From assembly GCA_003667245.1 (NCBI GenBank), contig RCNN01000380.1:1-35029 (forward strand): DNA of 35,029 nucleotides. Reading direction: 5' to 3'. Source of the stretch: Heterostelium multicystogenum. Lineage: Eukaryota; Evosea; Eumycetozoa; Acytosteliales; Acytosteliaceae. The translations under genes were made by a program, and so were the position numbers. Within the stretch, counting starts at the first letter, position 1, and each line of letters starts with the position of its first letter. Below the pieces are notes generated by a model. That model searched no databases. It had not been told where the DNA came from and saw nothing but the letters and a program-made list of their open reading frames with translations. This document shows positions 11,163 to 23,484 of this stretch, piece by piece.

Positions 11163-13595
11163 TTATTTTCTAAATTGTAATAATTGGATGGTTCTTGGAT
11201 CACCTTCTAACTCCTCGAATACAATTACTTCGTTGACTTGGCTCGCAAGAACAATCGGACGGCGCATGGTACAGTATTTGAGTGGGCTGGCCACACTCGG
11301 TTCCACACATCCACGCATGAAATCCTTGTTTATAATGGCATCCATCACATCCTCCCCAGCCCTTGGTGATCCAATATCGACCCAGCAATGTCCATTCAAC
11401 CATATAAGACCTTTGTTCATCCTGTTGAAAATAAGATACAGTCAATTGATTAGATATATTATAATTTGGATTTGGAAGAATATCTTACTTGGACATTTCA
11501 AATACTAATGAAGCTGGTAGAATATCGGCAGCATTGATAAAAAAATTGAATCGGTACCATGTCATACGCGAATTGTCATAGGACTGGCTGAGATATCTGT
11601 TGCCCGAAAATATCGGTGTCCACTTGGCGAGATGCTTGGACATAGGATTAGTTATGAGCTTTTCCGAAGTAAGAAATGGCTTGATTTTCCAAGTTTGGTT
11701 TGTGATGTTGACGCCACTGTAGTACACTGGTCCCAATATACCACCCTTTGTTTCTTCCATGTTCAGTTCATAGAATCCTACTCCCATCTTTGTATGCAGC
11801 AGCTGCAGTTTATGGTTTCCGAAACTAACATCTCTTATTTCCATTTCTTCGTTTTGCATAGTTCCTTTATAGGAATCATCGATAAATACATGGACCAGAT
11901 CGGTAAAGCTCTCCACCCTAAGAATTGCTCGATCGATCGTATGATTGATGGTTGTAGTAAACCAAATGTAGTCTGTTTGGTCTTTCGTGATGTTGAGCTG
12001 CTCTGGAATTCGGTTTTCCACCATCAGGGGCTCAATTTCGAATGGTTCTTTTATTTTGCTGATGTTTGCATATTTAAATCCATAGTTTATCTCGAGATCA
12101 ACCGATAGGTTCGGAAGGTCACTGGGCACATGTGATGTATTGAAAACCTGTACACCATCTTTCAAAATTACTACTGACATCGTGTCACAGGTGTAGGTAT
12201 TTCCTCTCCACGGTACCATAGACTGTTCAGATTGATTGCCCAAGTTGATAATAAAAGTTAAACTGTTATCGCCATTCTTGTAGTCGAGTATTTCTATATT
12301 CTCCCATTGGAATTATTGGAGGAGGTGGATATTGGTTTAATAGAATATCGGCATTCTCCAGAATGATCTTGTTGAAATCTGTTACCAGTTGATATTTGGG
12401 ATTTCTAGGATATCCATATTCATCGAGTGGAGCATCATAGTCGTAGGAAGTAAGAATACTATTGCCACTGGTTCTACCAAAATTTGTTCCACCATGCCAC
12501 ATATAATAGTTATTGTGGGCTCCACCGTATGCGAACCAAAGAGCAGTTGCATAGAGGAGATGCTCTACTGGTCGGTGACGTTTTCCATTCACCCAGTTAT
12601 TGTACCAGCCAGTCCAATTCTCAGTGAATAAAGGTGGTTGATTTTTGTGGTATAGCCAAAGATTTTTGATCCAATCGTGACAGACAAATCCATTGCATGT
12701 GTTTATAAGAGTTTCTACATTTCCCTGTTTTGCACATAATCCATGGGACACCAATCGTCAAGTTATTGGCTAAAGATTCGCACCACTGGGTAAATTTATA
12801 ACCTGTGACCGGCTTTTTTCACTTCTACCCAGTCGAATTCATTCTCAATCTGTGCCAGAACAATGGGACCACCTTGAGGGGCAAAAATATTCATGTAAAT
12901 AATTAATGATAAATCTCATCCACCTCTCCACCTCTTTCATATACTGTTGATTGTAGTCACGCATCTTGATTCCTGGTATATCTTTTAGCCAGAAAGGCAG
13001 GCCTCCATAGTTCCACTCGGCACAAATATATGGACCGATTCTCAAGTTGACAAACAAGCCGTTCTCCCAACACATGTCCAAAAATAGTTTCAAGTTTGCA
13101 TTGCCTTCAAAGTTGTATTCCCCAGGTCGTGGCTCGTGTATGTCCCAGAAGACATAGGTGTCAATCATATTAATGCCAGAGTGCTTTGTGGTATTGAGTA
13201 CTTTTTTCCAAATAGATGGAGTCGAGCGTGGATAGTGGACCGAACCACTCATGAACAGTACACGCTCTCCATTGATGATGATCGATCTTCCATCATATTC
13301 CACTTGGTAGGGTTTGCGATTTTTAAGTACAGAGTCGACAGAAGAGTTTAGAGGAGTAGTAGTCACATACTTCCTTGGGATTTCTCCCCAACGTTGAGAA
13401 CTAGTTTTAGACCTATTCATATAGTTTTTCTGGAATACCAAATGGTCTTTATATCGTTGATCCATTTGCGATGTTACAGAATATCTCGGGTCGTCATTAG
13501 TCTTCAAATATTCATAACTTTTTGTATTCTCAATTCCAACCAACAATATCAACAAGATAACAACTAAAGTTTTTTATCTTATTTTTGTCCAGCAT
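11163..13595 (-). CDS. Beta-galactosidase, glycoside hydrolase family 35 (plant-like architecture)
   Basis: Retaining exo-beta-galactosidase of the lumen or cell exterior. ATG 13595 is followed by a hydrophobic segment (TLVVILLILLVG), a signal peptide or anchor, then a spacer and the GH35 barrel. Blocks seen are SGSVHYPRSTPSIW, NMIDTYVFWDIHEP, GPYICAEWNYGGLPFWL, QIENEF (acid/base Glu; 12835-12849 codes IENEF) and FTENWTGW (nucleophile Glu, about 12609-12628). WHGGTNFGRT and SYDYDAPLDEYG follow. The C-terminal beta domains have many N-x-S/T sites. One intron follows LVFEMSK (donor GTAAGATA near 11488). The final part contains WLNG, GRYW and a Cys-rich region ending FEELEGDP, as in plant enzymes. 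Breaks lie near 13575, 12893, 12800, 12732, 12303 and between 11230 and 11390. The catalytic residues are all present. Confidence 0.92.
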
Positions 13596-14530
13596 TATTT
13601 ATTAGTATTATTATTATTATTATTATCTGTAATAAATATAAATAATTAAAAGAATTATCCAATATATATTTTAAAGGGAATGGATTAAAAATATATCTAA
13701 ATAAAATAGATTTATTATTTTCTATATATGATGATCTAATTAAAACCAGTAATGTTACATTGATTGATTAATTGATTGATAGTTAGATACATGTAATTTT
13801 ATAATATTTATATATTATATTTAAATAAAAATCAATATTCAAGATTAACCAATGGATGCAGTGACTGATATTGTATATTGTAGTATATTGCAGTTTCCAA
13901 GTTCACTCATACCAGAGTAATCAGATGATGTTGTTTTTGATTGTAAAATGATTTTATTTCCATGATGATTGAGTTTCTGTATTGCTTACTGATCATTGTA
14001 CAAAAAAACAAAATCAGATAGTGACTTGATTTACCATATCAAAACTCGAGTGTTTGAAAGCATAAACGCACCACCGCCAAGCACACACATACACATGTAT
14101 TGAAAATTAGTAATAGTAATAACAACAACAACAACAACATAAACACCCCTCTTTAAGATATCAACAGTATAACCATTCAATATAGAGGGTGTAGCTGTTG
14201 CACTTTACTTTGGAATAGATTTGTTATAACATTCTAGTTTTTGTTGTTGTTGTTATTGTTGTTGTATTTAATAGTTGTTCACTCATTGAAATGTGTGTTT
14301 GTGACAGACATGGTGCACCATCGCCCAAGTGTCCGGTCAGTGGTGGTGCTGTTTCAACTACAATTTCTTCGAAAATTAAATTTGACAGTTGCAGTGGACA
14401 AAAAAAGCAATATCGATTACTTGAACCCATTTCCATTTTGCTTACATTCTAGCGAATGTTATATATGTATGAAGATAACAATATATACTTGTAGATAGAT
14501 AGATAGATAGATAGATAGGATATCCTCAGG
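13596..14530. promoter_or_regulatory. Divergent promoter region between beta-galactosidase and MCM9
   Basis: A 935-bp AT-rich spacer holds both promoters. It contains an ATT tract just upstream of the beta-galactosidase start, a CAA tract near 14119-14139, TTG triplets near 14240-14265, and TAGA repeats directly before the MCM9 ATG. No convincing gene is seen: the overlapping frames at 14224-14498 look like repeat-driven chance frames. Confidence 0.5.
14492..14518. repeat. TAGA tetranucleotide repeat immediately upstream of MCM9
   Basis: Six to seven TAGA units end about 12 bp before the MCM9 start codon, so the tract is probably in the 5' untranslated region. The TAG in each unit prevents upstream in-frame extension in some frames. 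Confidence 0.8.
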
Positions 14531-17501
14531 ATGTACACGCTATATGACTTTGATAACTTCACAAAAGATGAAATTCTAGATTTCTTTACCAAGTTGTTGA
14601 TCACACACTATCATCAACAGATTGAAGCGATCATGATGAAGCAAGATCAATCGATCTATTACTCATTACAAGTAGAGTATGTATGTAGCAATGCAAGTCA
14701 AATATCTGCAGTATGCCAATCTCCTCTCCGGGTGGCTGTGATTCAATGCAATATTAATGCAAGTTGCGATATTGTAGATTTCCCATGATTCTTGAAGGTG
14801 ATGTCAACTTTGGACCACTGTTCATTGCAGAACCCAGAAAACTACTGCCACTCTTCCACGATGCGCTTCTCATCAGTCAGGAGCGAATAAAATCAATATA
14901 TATGGATGGAGGTGTGAATGTTCCTATCGAAAGAAATCAAATGACAAATGGCTACCATTCAGGATCGCAACAGCAAGTGGTCAGTCCATCACAACTTACG
15001 GTCAAGAAAAAATGTCGCGTTCGAGTCAGCGATCTGCCAATATGCAGGGAGATTAGAAAATCTTTTTTGCCTCGCTCCAATGAATATGGACTGTTTGTTG
15101 AGTTCCGTGGAACTGTCACAAGAACTGGTTCCACTAAAATAGTAGAACGATCGAAATACTATCTCTGTACAAAATGCAAAGAGACCTTCAAGGTTTATAT
15201 CGACTACGAGCAGCACAACCAGTTTGATGTGCCAAAAAGATGTCCAAACCCACGACGTTGTGAGAACCAGATATTCAAACAGATGCCAGACTACGTCGAT
15301 GATAACTGCGACTACCAAGAAATCAAGCTTCAAGAGAATATTCATCAACTTGGAGCAGGAACATTCCACGCTCGATCATGGTTATCTTACAAGAAGATTT
15401 GGTGGACTGTTGTCAGGCTGGTGATGATATTATAGTGAGCGGAGTGGTGATTCGTCGATGGCGTCCACTTAAATCGGATGAACGTTGTGACGTTGAGATG
15501 GTATTGCTGGCCAACAATGTCAGAGTGATGAACGAACAGAGATTTGGCGTTGGTTTGACAGATGAGCTTAAGTGCAAGTTTGAGGACTTTTGGATTGAAC
15601 ACGAGGCTGAACCACTCGTGGGTAGAGATAAGATACTGCGTTCAATATGCTCTGGTGTTTATGGTATGTTTGTGGTCAAATTGGCACTGATGTTGGTTCT
15701 TGTGGGTGGTGTAAGCATCAATGATAGAGAGTCCAACACCAATCGTAGAGGAGAATGTCATTTGCTCCTTGTTGGTGAGCCAGGAACTGGTAAAAGTCAG
15801 TTTCTAAAGTATGCTGCTCGTGTAGCATCTCGTGCTGTGTTGACCACAGGTATTGGTACCACCAGCGCAGGTCTAACAGCTGCCATTGTCAAAGAGCAGG
15901 GAGGTGAGATGATGCTGGAGGCTGGTGCACTGGTGTTGGCAGATGGAGGAGTTTGCTGCATAGATGAATTCAGTGGAATCAATGAAAAGGATAGAGCAAC
16001 TATGCATGAAGCAATGGAGCAGCAAAACCATTAGTATTGCCAAAGCTGGTATCAAAACAAGTTTACACACAAGATGTTCTATTATAGCTGCCACCAATGC
16101 CAAAGGAAAATACGATGAACAACAGTCTCTTATGGTCAATACCAAATCTAGCTTCTCCTCTGCTTTCCAGATTCGATATCATTCTGATCATAACGGATGA
16201 CCAAGTACCGGAATGGGATAAAATGATTTCTGAATTCATCTTGCGTCGAGGACAACCTCTAAAAGAGTCGGATGACAAATTTTGGAATGAAAATCTACAG
16301 AGCTACCTATACTATATAAAGAACACATTTCGTCCAACTCTCTCAGAAGATAGCAAAGCTGCTGCTAGATGCATACTTCCAAAAACAAAGAACAGGTACC
16401 ACCCAAAGAAATGAGGCGAGAATTACAACAAGATTGTTGGAGTCGTTGATTCGTTTATCACAAGCCCATGCTAAAACTAATGTTTAGAAATGTTGTCGAA
16501 ATTCAAGATGCCATTATCGCGATATATATGATCGAATGTTCAGCCGAATCATCATGCATTTTGTCTGGTTTGAATGCTCAACAATCAAAGTTCCCTGACG
16601 ACCCAGAGGAAGATTACAGACAATTGGAAAGGGCAATCATGACTTCATTGGGTATATATGATATTAGATATAATCCCTCAAAGCGAAAGAAAACACAACA
16701 CAAGGAAGTAGCTCGTCCTGTCAACAAATCATGGATAAATTCAAATTATGATGATGAAGATGAGAGTGATGAGCAAGAAGATGCAGAGGAAAACTACGTA
16801 GGTGAAGAAGAAGACAAAGAGGAAGAAGATGTCGGACCTCCTCCATCTTGGGCAATGGACAGCCAAGACTACAGTGCCTCTGGAAGGAATGAACCAAAGG
16901 CACACCCAACTGTCATCAATGAATCAATTCAACAACAACAACAACAAAAATAGCAATGATGAAAGTGATATTTCATTTAGATTAGATATTGAAACAACAA
17001 GCAGTGGCCATTCCAAATCTACCAGCAAACCTGATGAGCAATCTTCCAAGTTTTTAGATGACGATATTTTTTGATGATAATGATGCAACAAATCTTGGAG
17101 ATTCTACAACTACCAATAACAATTTACAACAAGCACAAGCCATAAACAACAAACCATCTGCCAATGACAATGATTTGGACGGAATTGAATTCGACGAAGA
17201 TGAAGTAGAACAATCACAAGCCAGACCTACAGAGTCTCACAGGTTAAACAGTTGTCGAGTCAAAATTCAACTCAATTCAACGAATCACTCGCCGAACTAC
17301 AAAGGGAGATGAATCAGCAACAAGAAAGCTCCATGAATTGGGAGTTCTCACCGGAGATTGACTATGGAAAAGTTCGCTCCGATTCCAATGAGCATATTGA
17401 TTTGAAGTGACGACGAAGTTGAACTTTCACCACAAGAATCCAAACCAATAACTTCAAAGCCACTATTTGATGACGATGACCTAGACAATCTGGATATGTA
17501 A
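14531..17501 (+). CDS. mcm9: DNA helicase MCM9
   Basis: AAA+ helicase that partners MCM8 in homologous recombination and interstrand-crosslink repair. ATG 14531 opens exon 1. Intron 14677-14777 (GTATGTAT...TAG, 101 bp) is followed by an N-terminal domain with an OB fold (FRGTVTRTG) and a zinc knuckle (CTKC...CPNPRRC). The DYQEIKLQE block and [10 protein letters not shown] are MCM9-type. Walker A is GEPGTGKS (15774-15797). Walker B is CCIDEF (about 15954-15971). The arginine finger lies in SPLLSRFD (about 16150-16175). KFEDFW and HARLMFR-type helices match MCM9 better than MCM2-8. The C-terminal extension is acidic and Gln/Asn-rich, ending in [11 protein letters not shown]. Breaks occur near 15375, 16028, 16140, 16412, 16950, 17072, 17235 and 17408, most of them in A or T runs. 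Confidence 0.9.
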
Positions 17502-17609
17502 TTGTAATAAAGAATGTATAAAGTAAACCAAAGATAACTACTATTATTACAAGTTGGTGTTTGTTTATTTACATGTGTTGTGATGATGATGACGATGATG
17601 GTGGTGCTG
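17502..17609. other. Short convergent spacer between MCM9 and the unknown gene
   Basis: Only 108 bp separate the two stop codons, so the transcripts probably overlap or share a polyadenylation region. TGATGATGACGATGATGG triplets lie at 17580-17600. Confidence 0.55.
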
Positions 17610-18822
17610 TTAATGTTTGGTGTGCAAAATAAGAACTACATTGGCGACTTTTTTAGCGAGCCACTTCTTACCAATAACAAGTGGCGATCCGCTGGTTCCC
17701 AATGGGGAAGACGACGATGAAGACGAGGGTTGAAGACGATGAGAATGATAACGATGAAGAGGCAGATGATCCTCTATGTCTCAGAGGTTTATACGATATT
17801 CTTCGCTTGTCAATCGACAAACTTTTCATGCCATCCTGTTGTAAATTAAGCTTTGTTAGAAAAGCCGTTTGCTTTGATATTTGATGCAGCACACTACATA
17901 CCTCAAGTGATTTGGTGGGAGAGTTGGTGATGCAATCCAAGAGGAGTTGTCTTCTCTCTCTTTTCGCGCTCTCTTCGCTTGCGATTAAGGTTTATCTTTT
18001 GCATTGCTATGACACGATGCTGCGAAATGAGCACTTTGCGCAACGACTCCATGTTTGTGTTTTGTTGCTGTTGTTGTTGAGAAGTGAAACAATCACCTTT
18101 CTTTCCATCGAAAACACCACTTAAGTTGTTATCGTTTGTATTTGGAGAAGGAGGTGGATTGTCTATGTTACAATACATTTGGTCATATACATCTTCACCT
18201 TGCTGCTGCAGTTGTGAAAGATGTTGTTGCTGTTGTATACATTTACTATTATTATTACTATTATTATTACTACTATTATTACAGTCTATGTTAACAAATG
18301 GTTGATGTCTTTTCAAGTTATCTAAAAATGTTAATGTTGATTGATGATCTATATTACAAATACTATACTATTACTATTACAATTACTACTTTTATTGAAA
18401 TGAGATCCACTGTAGAAGGAAGACGAAGCAGACGAGGACATTAGAGAATGTCTCGACTTTTGTTTACAGATTCCATCGTCCTCTAAGCATTCACATTCAA
18501 AGTCATCGTCGTCATCCTCCAAATCAAGTGAAGTAGCCTCATAGTTGTGAGCCCGAAAATGGTGCAAACTCTGGTGTATTCTCATACATCAGTTAAACCT
18601 ATATATATATATATTAAATATTATTACAATGTATAAATAAATAAATAAATGATTAAATGATTGATTGGATTGGATGAGTAAAAATATGAAATGCTTGTAC
18701 TGCTTCAAGTTGCTACTAACATTACTAGCAAACTGTAAGACAAGGTGCTGCTCTTCATCCACAAACGGGTAATATGGATTGAACGGGTGGTATCTGTTGC
18801 TGCTTGGGATGAAGGCTGATTC
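17610..18822 (-). CDS. Hypothetical Ser/Asn/Gln-rich protein (5' exon not resolved)
   Basis: Not recognised. Earliest clear exon 18822-18701 (AG acceptor at 18824-18823) encodes a segment with YHPFNPYYPFVDEEQHLVLQ. Intron 18700-18581 joins it in frame to IHQSLHHFRAHNYE. An acidic stretch (Asp/Glu with Cys) and a Ser-rich run follow. After a probable small intron near 18400-18350 comes LDNLKRHQPFVNI, Asn and Gln tracts, then QHRVIAMQKINLNRKRRERE, a basic helix that could bind nucleic acid or act as a nuclear signal. A further intron (donor GTATGTAG near 17905, acceptor near 17840) leads to DGMKSLSIDKRRISYKPL and a Ser-rich end closing with VIGKKWLAKKVANV and a stop at 17610-17612. Frame breaks lie near 17945 and within the serine tract near 17740. 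A start exon must lie right of 18822, perhaps at 18930-18900, but I cannot fix it. Confidence 0.6.
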
Positions 18823-18939
18823 CTATTAAAAAATGACTGCAAAAATCAAGAAATAAAAACTAAAAAAATCAGAATCAGAGGCTAATTTGGTCGTAAACCA
18901 TCATGTTGAAGATAAGCATTTGCTGTGATCACACCAAAC

Positions 18940-21156
18940 ACACCACACCTATTTAACCCATTAAATTTTAGGAATGATTTCTCCACATCTCTTTTCAATA
19001 AACACATTAATTCACAAATGAAACTAAATGAAAGATCCATCCCATCTTTCATCATTGTTGATCATTGTCATAGATTTATTCATACCAAACCCAAGCTATT
19101 ATTTGATTGATTGACATTGGTACACCCACATATTACACATCTCCCACCCGACAACCAAATGGTAAGTGTCAATTCAATCAATCAATCAATAATCATTCAT
19201 CTTTCTCTGTGAAGTGACTTTTATGGATAATAGTACAATGCCATACACTAAATCATAGTTAAAAATTGTGTTGAATTCATGTTGGAAGGGCTTGAAAGAT
19301 ATTTTCTTTTTTCAGATTTTGATGCTTTACAAAAAAAAACATAAAAAAAAAAACAAATAACTCCATCATTTTTTAGATTTTGAAAAGATCTGATTGTTTT
19401 TCAAAACAAAATAAAATAAACAAAATAAAAATGGAGCAGAAACCGTTGCAATTTTTCTATTTTTTCCATCGAATTGCATATTTATTTTTTTGTCACTCAA
19501 AAAAAGTATCACTCATCTCAATCAATCAATCAAATCAAATTCCAAATAAACCAATAGCAGCGCCACACTTACCATACAATTTATATGTTGTATAACAAAA
19601 CACTATAAAAGTTGCATTTGGCATTTGCTCAACCTGTGGATTGTGTAATTACAGATATATATTGTTTATATATAAAAATCAACAACAACAATAACAACAA
19701 CAAAAACAACCTCGAAACAAACAAACTCACCAAACAACACAACATTGTATTATTAATAAATTATTTGTAAAATGTAAGTAGATCAAAGCATCTTATCTTA
19801 TCATATCAATCTTTGAATCTCCAATATATAAATTTTATTTATATTCTTTCCTTTAAAACTTCTTCCAATAAATATATGTAAACTATTCAAGATCTATTAT
19901 GATATTCATTGCAATGACAAAGATATTTCAATTAATCAAAACAATACATTAATGTGTCTGTTGATTTTGATCAATGGCAGTCATTGATTCATTCTTCATT
20001 TATTCATTCAAGTGAACTCAAATGCAAATAGCAACATTGTAATGTTTACTTTTCTATCTTTATGTTTTAAAATAAGATATCCTAACCATCAAACAAACAT
20101 AAACACACAATAAAAATCAGAAAGCAAACACACACAGACACTCAATTCAATATCAAAATTAAAAAACAAAAACAAAAGAGACAACCACAATCAATCAATA
20201 GATAAAAACACACATCATCAACAACATCCTAAACCTAAACCACAACCCACACAGTCTAGCGAGAAATAAAAAGATATATATATATATACATACATACATA
20301 TCAAGCTATCTTTAGTTAGTTAGATTATTTAATTTTATTTGATTGATTCCTACTTTCAAATTCTTATTCCTACTACTTATAAATGTTATTCATCAATTGT
20401 TATTACCTGAAATAATTAATAATAGAAATATAATTATAAATAAATCACTATACAGTATATATATATCTATTATTTTGATTCGTTTATATTTAAAAAAGCA
20501 TTACGATTGATTATTCATACAAATCAAATTAAACAATTAATAAATAATAAATATAACTATATAAAATTAGTTTGGATATGGTATAGTTGTAACAACACGG
20601 CTGCACTCTTATTAATTAGATAGTGTAAAATTGTACTTTTATTTGTTGTAATATTAATTTATATTAACTCAAACCAAACCACCAAATACTTCCTATACAT
20701 CTAATTATCCACTTGTCATCTTTATCATTTACCTATAACAATATAAAGTAAAACAATATAGGTTTTAAAACATATATCTATATAGTATACAATTAATCAA
20801 TCAAAGTTGTTTTATTATATTATATTTATAGTTATACAGCTTATAACATACATTTATAAATCAATTAATCTATCTATATTATTTATCAATCAAAATAGAT
20901 CTTTTGTTTTTGTTTTTTTGGAAAATCCAAATCGCGACAAAATCCTCCAACTGCGCAGTTCTGAATTCAAATCGGATCAATCAATCAATCAAATCGACTC
21001 AAAAAACAAAAACAATAATTAATTAACTTTTGTAATTTTAGTAGTATCAATATCAAATATTAGCAAATATATATATAGATATATTATATAACAGGAAAAC
21101 AGAGACTGGAAATAATTTTGATCGACTTATAGACAGACAACAGATTATCTTTGAAA
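18940..21156. other. Long divergent intergenic region upstream of the receptor gene
   Basis: About 2.2 kb of AT-rich DNA with CAAT, CAA, ATAC and TA repeats and A/T homopolymers. No supported gene. A CAA-rich stretch at 19680-19740 resembles a dictyostelid 5' leader. At 19772 it meets a good donor-like sequence (AT then GTAAGTAG), so an untranslated first exon of the receptor gene with a long intron is possible but unproven. Confidence 0.5.
20270..20300. repeat. TA then CATA microsatellite
   Basis: Alternating TA units followed by ACAT units in noncoding DNA. Confidence 0.7.
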
Positions 21157-22392
21157 ATGGCAGAAAACGAAACACTAAACACAGTACTCAGTTATATTGT
21201 GGATGTATTCTTGATTCTTTCGATTGTTGGTTCAGGTTTGACAGTGATAACCTTTATGCTCTTCCCAAAACTGAGGACCTATCCCATTAGATTGATTCTC
21301 TATTTGTGTATGGCAATCTTTTTTGCCCAAACTTTTTTCTATGTGGCATTCGAAGCATACGATGGAATCATGTGCCTTCCAAGCGCAATCATTCTTCACT
21401 ATTTCTTCTTGGCAGATTTCATTTGGACATTCTGTGTCGCCTTTAACTTCTATCAAGTAAGTAGCAACAGCATCAGCAACAGCTGATACCAGCAGCGTAG
21501 TAGTAGACGCGACCAAGAACTATAGCTAACCAACCAACCACCAAATTACAGATGATTGTAAAGAGAAACAGAGATGCTGAATCATTCGAGAAATATTATC
21601 ATATGGCTTCATGGGGATTGCCATTCATCTTTGTCATTGCAATTGCCGCCACTAAAAACTATGTCAGAAGAGATTCTTTGTAGGTGTCATATGCTACATG
21701 AACTAAGTATAGCACAGCGCTATGGATCAGTATAGAAACAACAGGTTATTAATACATATTATTACTATTATTATTATTATTTAGCTGTTATATGAATGCC
21801 CAACTTCCAGTATTTTTAGGATTCTTTGTTCCAGGTTTGTTGGTAGTATGCGCAAATGCTGTCATTTTCTTCTTCATTGCTAGAGAAATTCACGATACTT
21901 TGAAGAATGCTCCACGTTCAGATAAGAAAGAGAAATCAAAGGAGTTCAGAGTATACTTCTCCATCTTCGTCTCAATTGGTCTTTCATGGATCTTTGGTTT
22001 CATTATGACTTTCTTCAACGACGGTGTCACCGATATGATTTTCTTGGTACTTTTCTCAATTACCACTCCACTTCAAGTATGTCATCAAGCAATCAATCAA
22101 GCATCACACAATCAATCTTAATGTAGAAGGCACAGAGTATTAATTAACATTTAATTAACTATAGGGATTCTTAATCTTCTTGTCATACTGTATCAATGAC
22201 AAGGTTATCAGTAACTACGCCAGAATCTTCTCAAAATGCTTCCCATTCTGCAGAAGATGGGAGAACTTGGCCAACACCACTGCTCAACCATCATCCACCA
22301 CTGGTTCAAACACCTCCACCAGCACACACAGCTCCAGATCCGAGAATCTATCGTCGTCAACCAACTCCGTATCGATGACTCCAATCAAATAA
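21157..22392 (+). CDS. lrlA: Seven-transmembrane receptor, secretin/adhesion (family B) type, LrlA-like
   Basis: Plasma-membrane G-protein-coupled receptor. Exons 21157-21456, 21552-21679, 21785-22076 and 22165-22392 have GT...AG introns and sum to 948 nt, 315 residues, with no frame break. The N-terminus before TM1 is only about 12 residues. TM1-3 lie in exon 1, TM4 in exon 2, TM5-7 in exons 3 and 4. Family B marks are GLSWIFGF in TM6 and PLQGFLIFLSYCIND in TM7, the counterpart of the QGxxIFxxxC pattern of adhesion receptors. A Cys at the start of TM3 (GIMCLP) and one in loop 2 (SFCYMN) could form the conserved disulfide. The cytoplasmic tail is Cys-containing near the membrane, then Ser/Thr-rich. 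Dictyostelium LrlA (latrophilin-receptor-like) is the likely relative; the symbol is tentative. ATG 21157 is chosen because the upstream frame offers no ATG. Confidence 0.85.
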
Positions 22393-23484
22393 GAATAACG
22401 AATTCATTAACTTTTAGTATATACAAATATCATTTAAAAAACAATCACAAAATAAATCTAACAACTATTTCAAATCAAATCTTCACAAACCAAATCGATC
22501 AATCGATCTGGTTGAAACTAACACATCAATAACAACATCAATATCAATATCAACATCATCACAACAACAAAAGAGTGATGAATATATATAATCTATACTT
22601 ACATTACACCACCCATGTCACAGAAAACAAACCAAACCAAATCCAACCCAACCTAAGTATCACCAAAGAATCTTTAAATGTCTCCAATAACATTAACATT
22701 TACAACCAACAATAACAATAATCAATTAATTTTAATTAATCCAAAATCAAATGTAAAAAAAATAATGGATGGTGTATTTTGTTGGTGATTGATTAAAGTT
22801 GAGGGCTATGTAGACGTCAGTAAACAGTAAACTTTATGCATCAAACTAAATATTTCCCAGATTTACAAAAAAACAACAACATTTTTGCAACAGGTTACAT
22901 GGCATTTAATTTCATTTTTAAGATGTTCGATTAGTTTTGTTTTATTGGCAACAGTCCTCAAAAAAGTAAAAAATCAACGCTCACTGTGATGCGTCCATAT
23001 CGCAATAAACAACACCAACACACATAAACACTTCGAAGTGTATATATTGAATTTTATTTTTATTTTATTTTTTACAAGTGGTTAATTCATTAATTATGTG
23101 TGTTTTGAAATTACTTGGTTTGGGAGTCAGTTTAAAAAAAACATTAAAATTAAAACCAATTTATTATTATTACTTTTTTATATTATTTATTATTTATTAT
23201 TTATTTGTTTGTTCTATCTGTGTTCATATAACACTCAATATTGATAGCTATAATTTACATTTAAAAATCATTAGTTTGTTAGTTAGTTATTATATTAGAA
23301 TAGTTCTTCTTTTTAATCTTGAAGATAGTATTTATGTTCATTTCTATAGTTAATTAAAATAATAATAATAGATTGCTCAAGTTAGTTAGAATAAACAGTA
23401 GGAGCAAGATAAAAACGCAGCACTACAGATTTAGTTTAAAACTAATCTAAATTATTAGATTAGAAAACTTATATATATAAGAAA
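22393..23484. other. Intergenic region between receptor and VTT gene
   Basis: 1.1 kb of AT-rich DNA between two plus-strand genes. CAA, CAAT and A-rich stretches occur near 22430-22580, possibly the receptor 3' untranslated region. No supported gene is seen. The open frame 23078-23353 is AT-driven and lacks recognisable features. Confidence 0.5.

Noticed and set aside
11632..12108. 158-codon plus-strand frame inside the beta-galactosidase
   Set aside because: It is antisense to the GH35 C-terminal domains, which read clearly on the minus strand; the plus frame has no family features.
19380..19595. 71-codon plus-strand frame in the receptor upstream region
   Set aside because: It consists of Lys/Phe/Asn-rich AT-driven sequence with no splice partners or recognisable motif.
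23078..23353. 91-codon plus-strand frame before the VTT gene
   Set aside because: The hydrophobic Tyr/Ile/Leu/Phe content follows from long TA-rich sequence; there is no clear topology, partner exon or homology.
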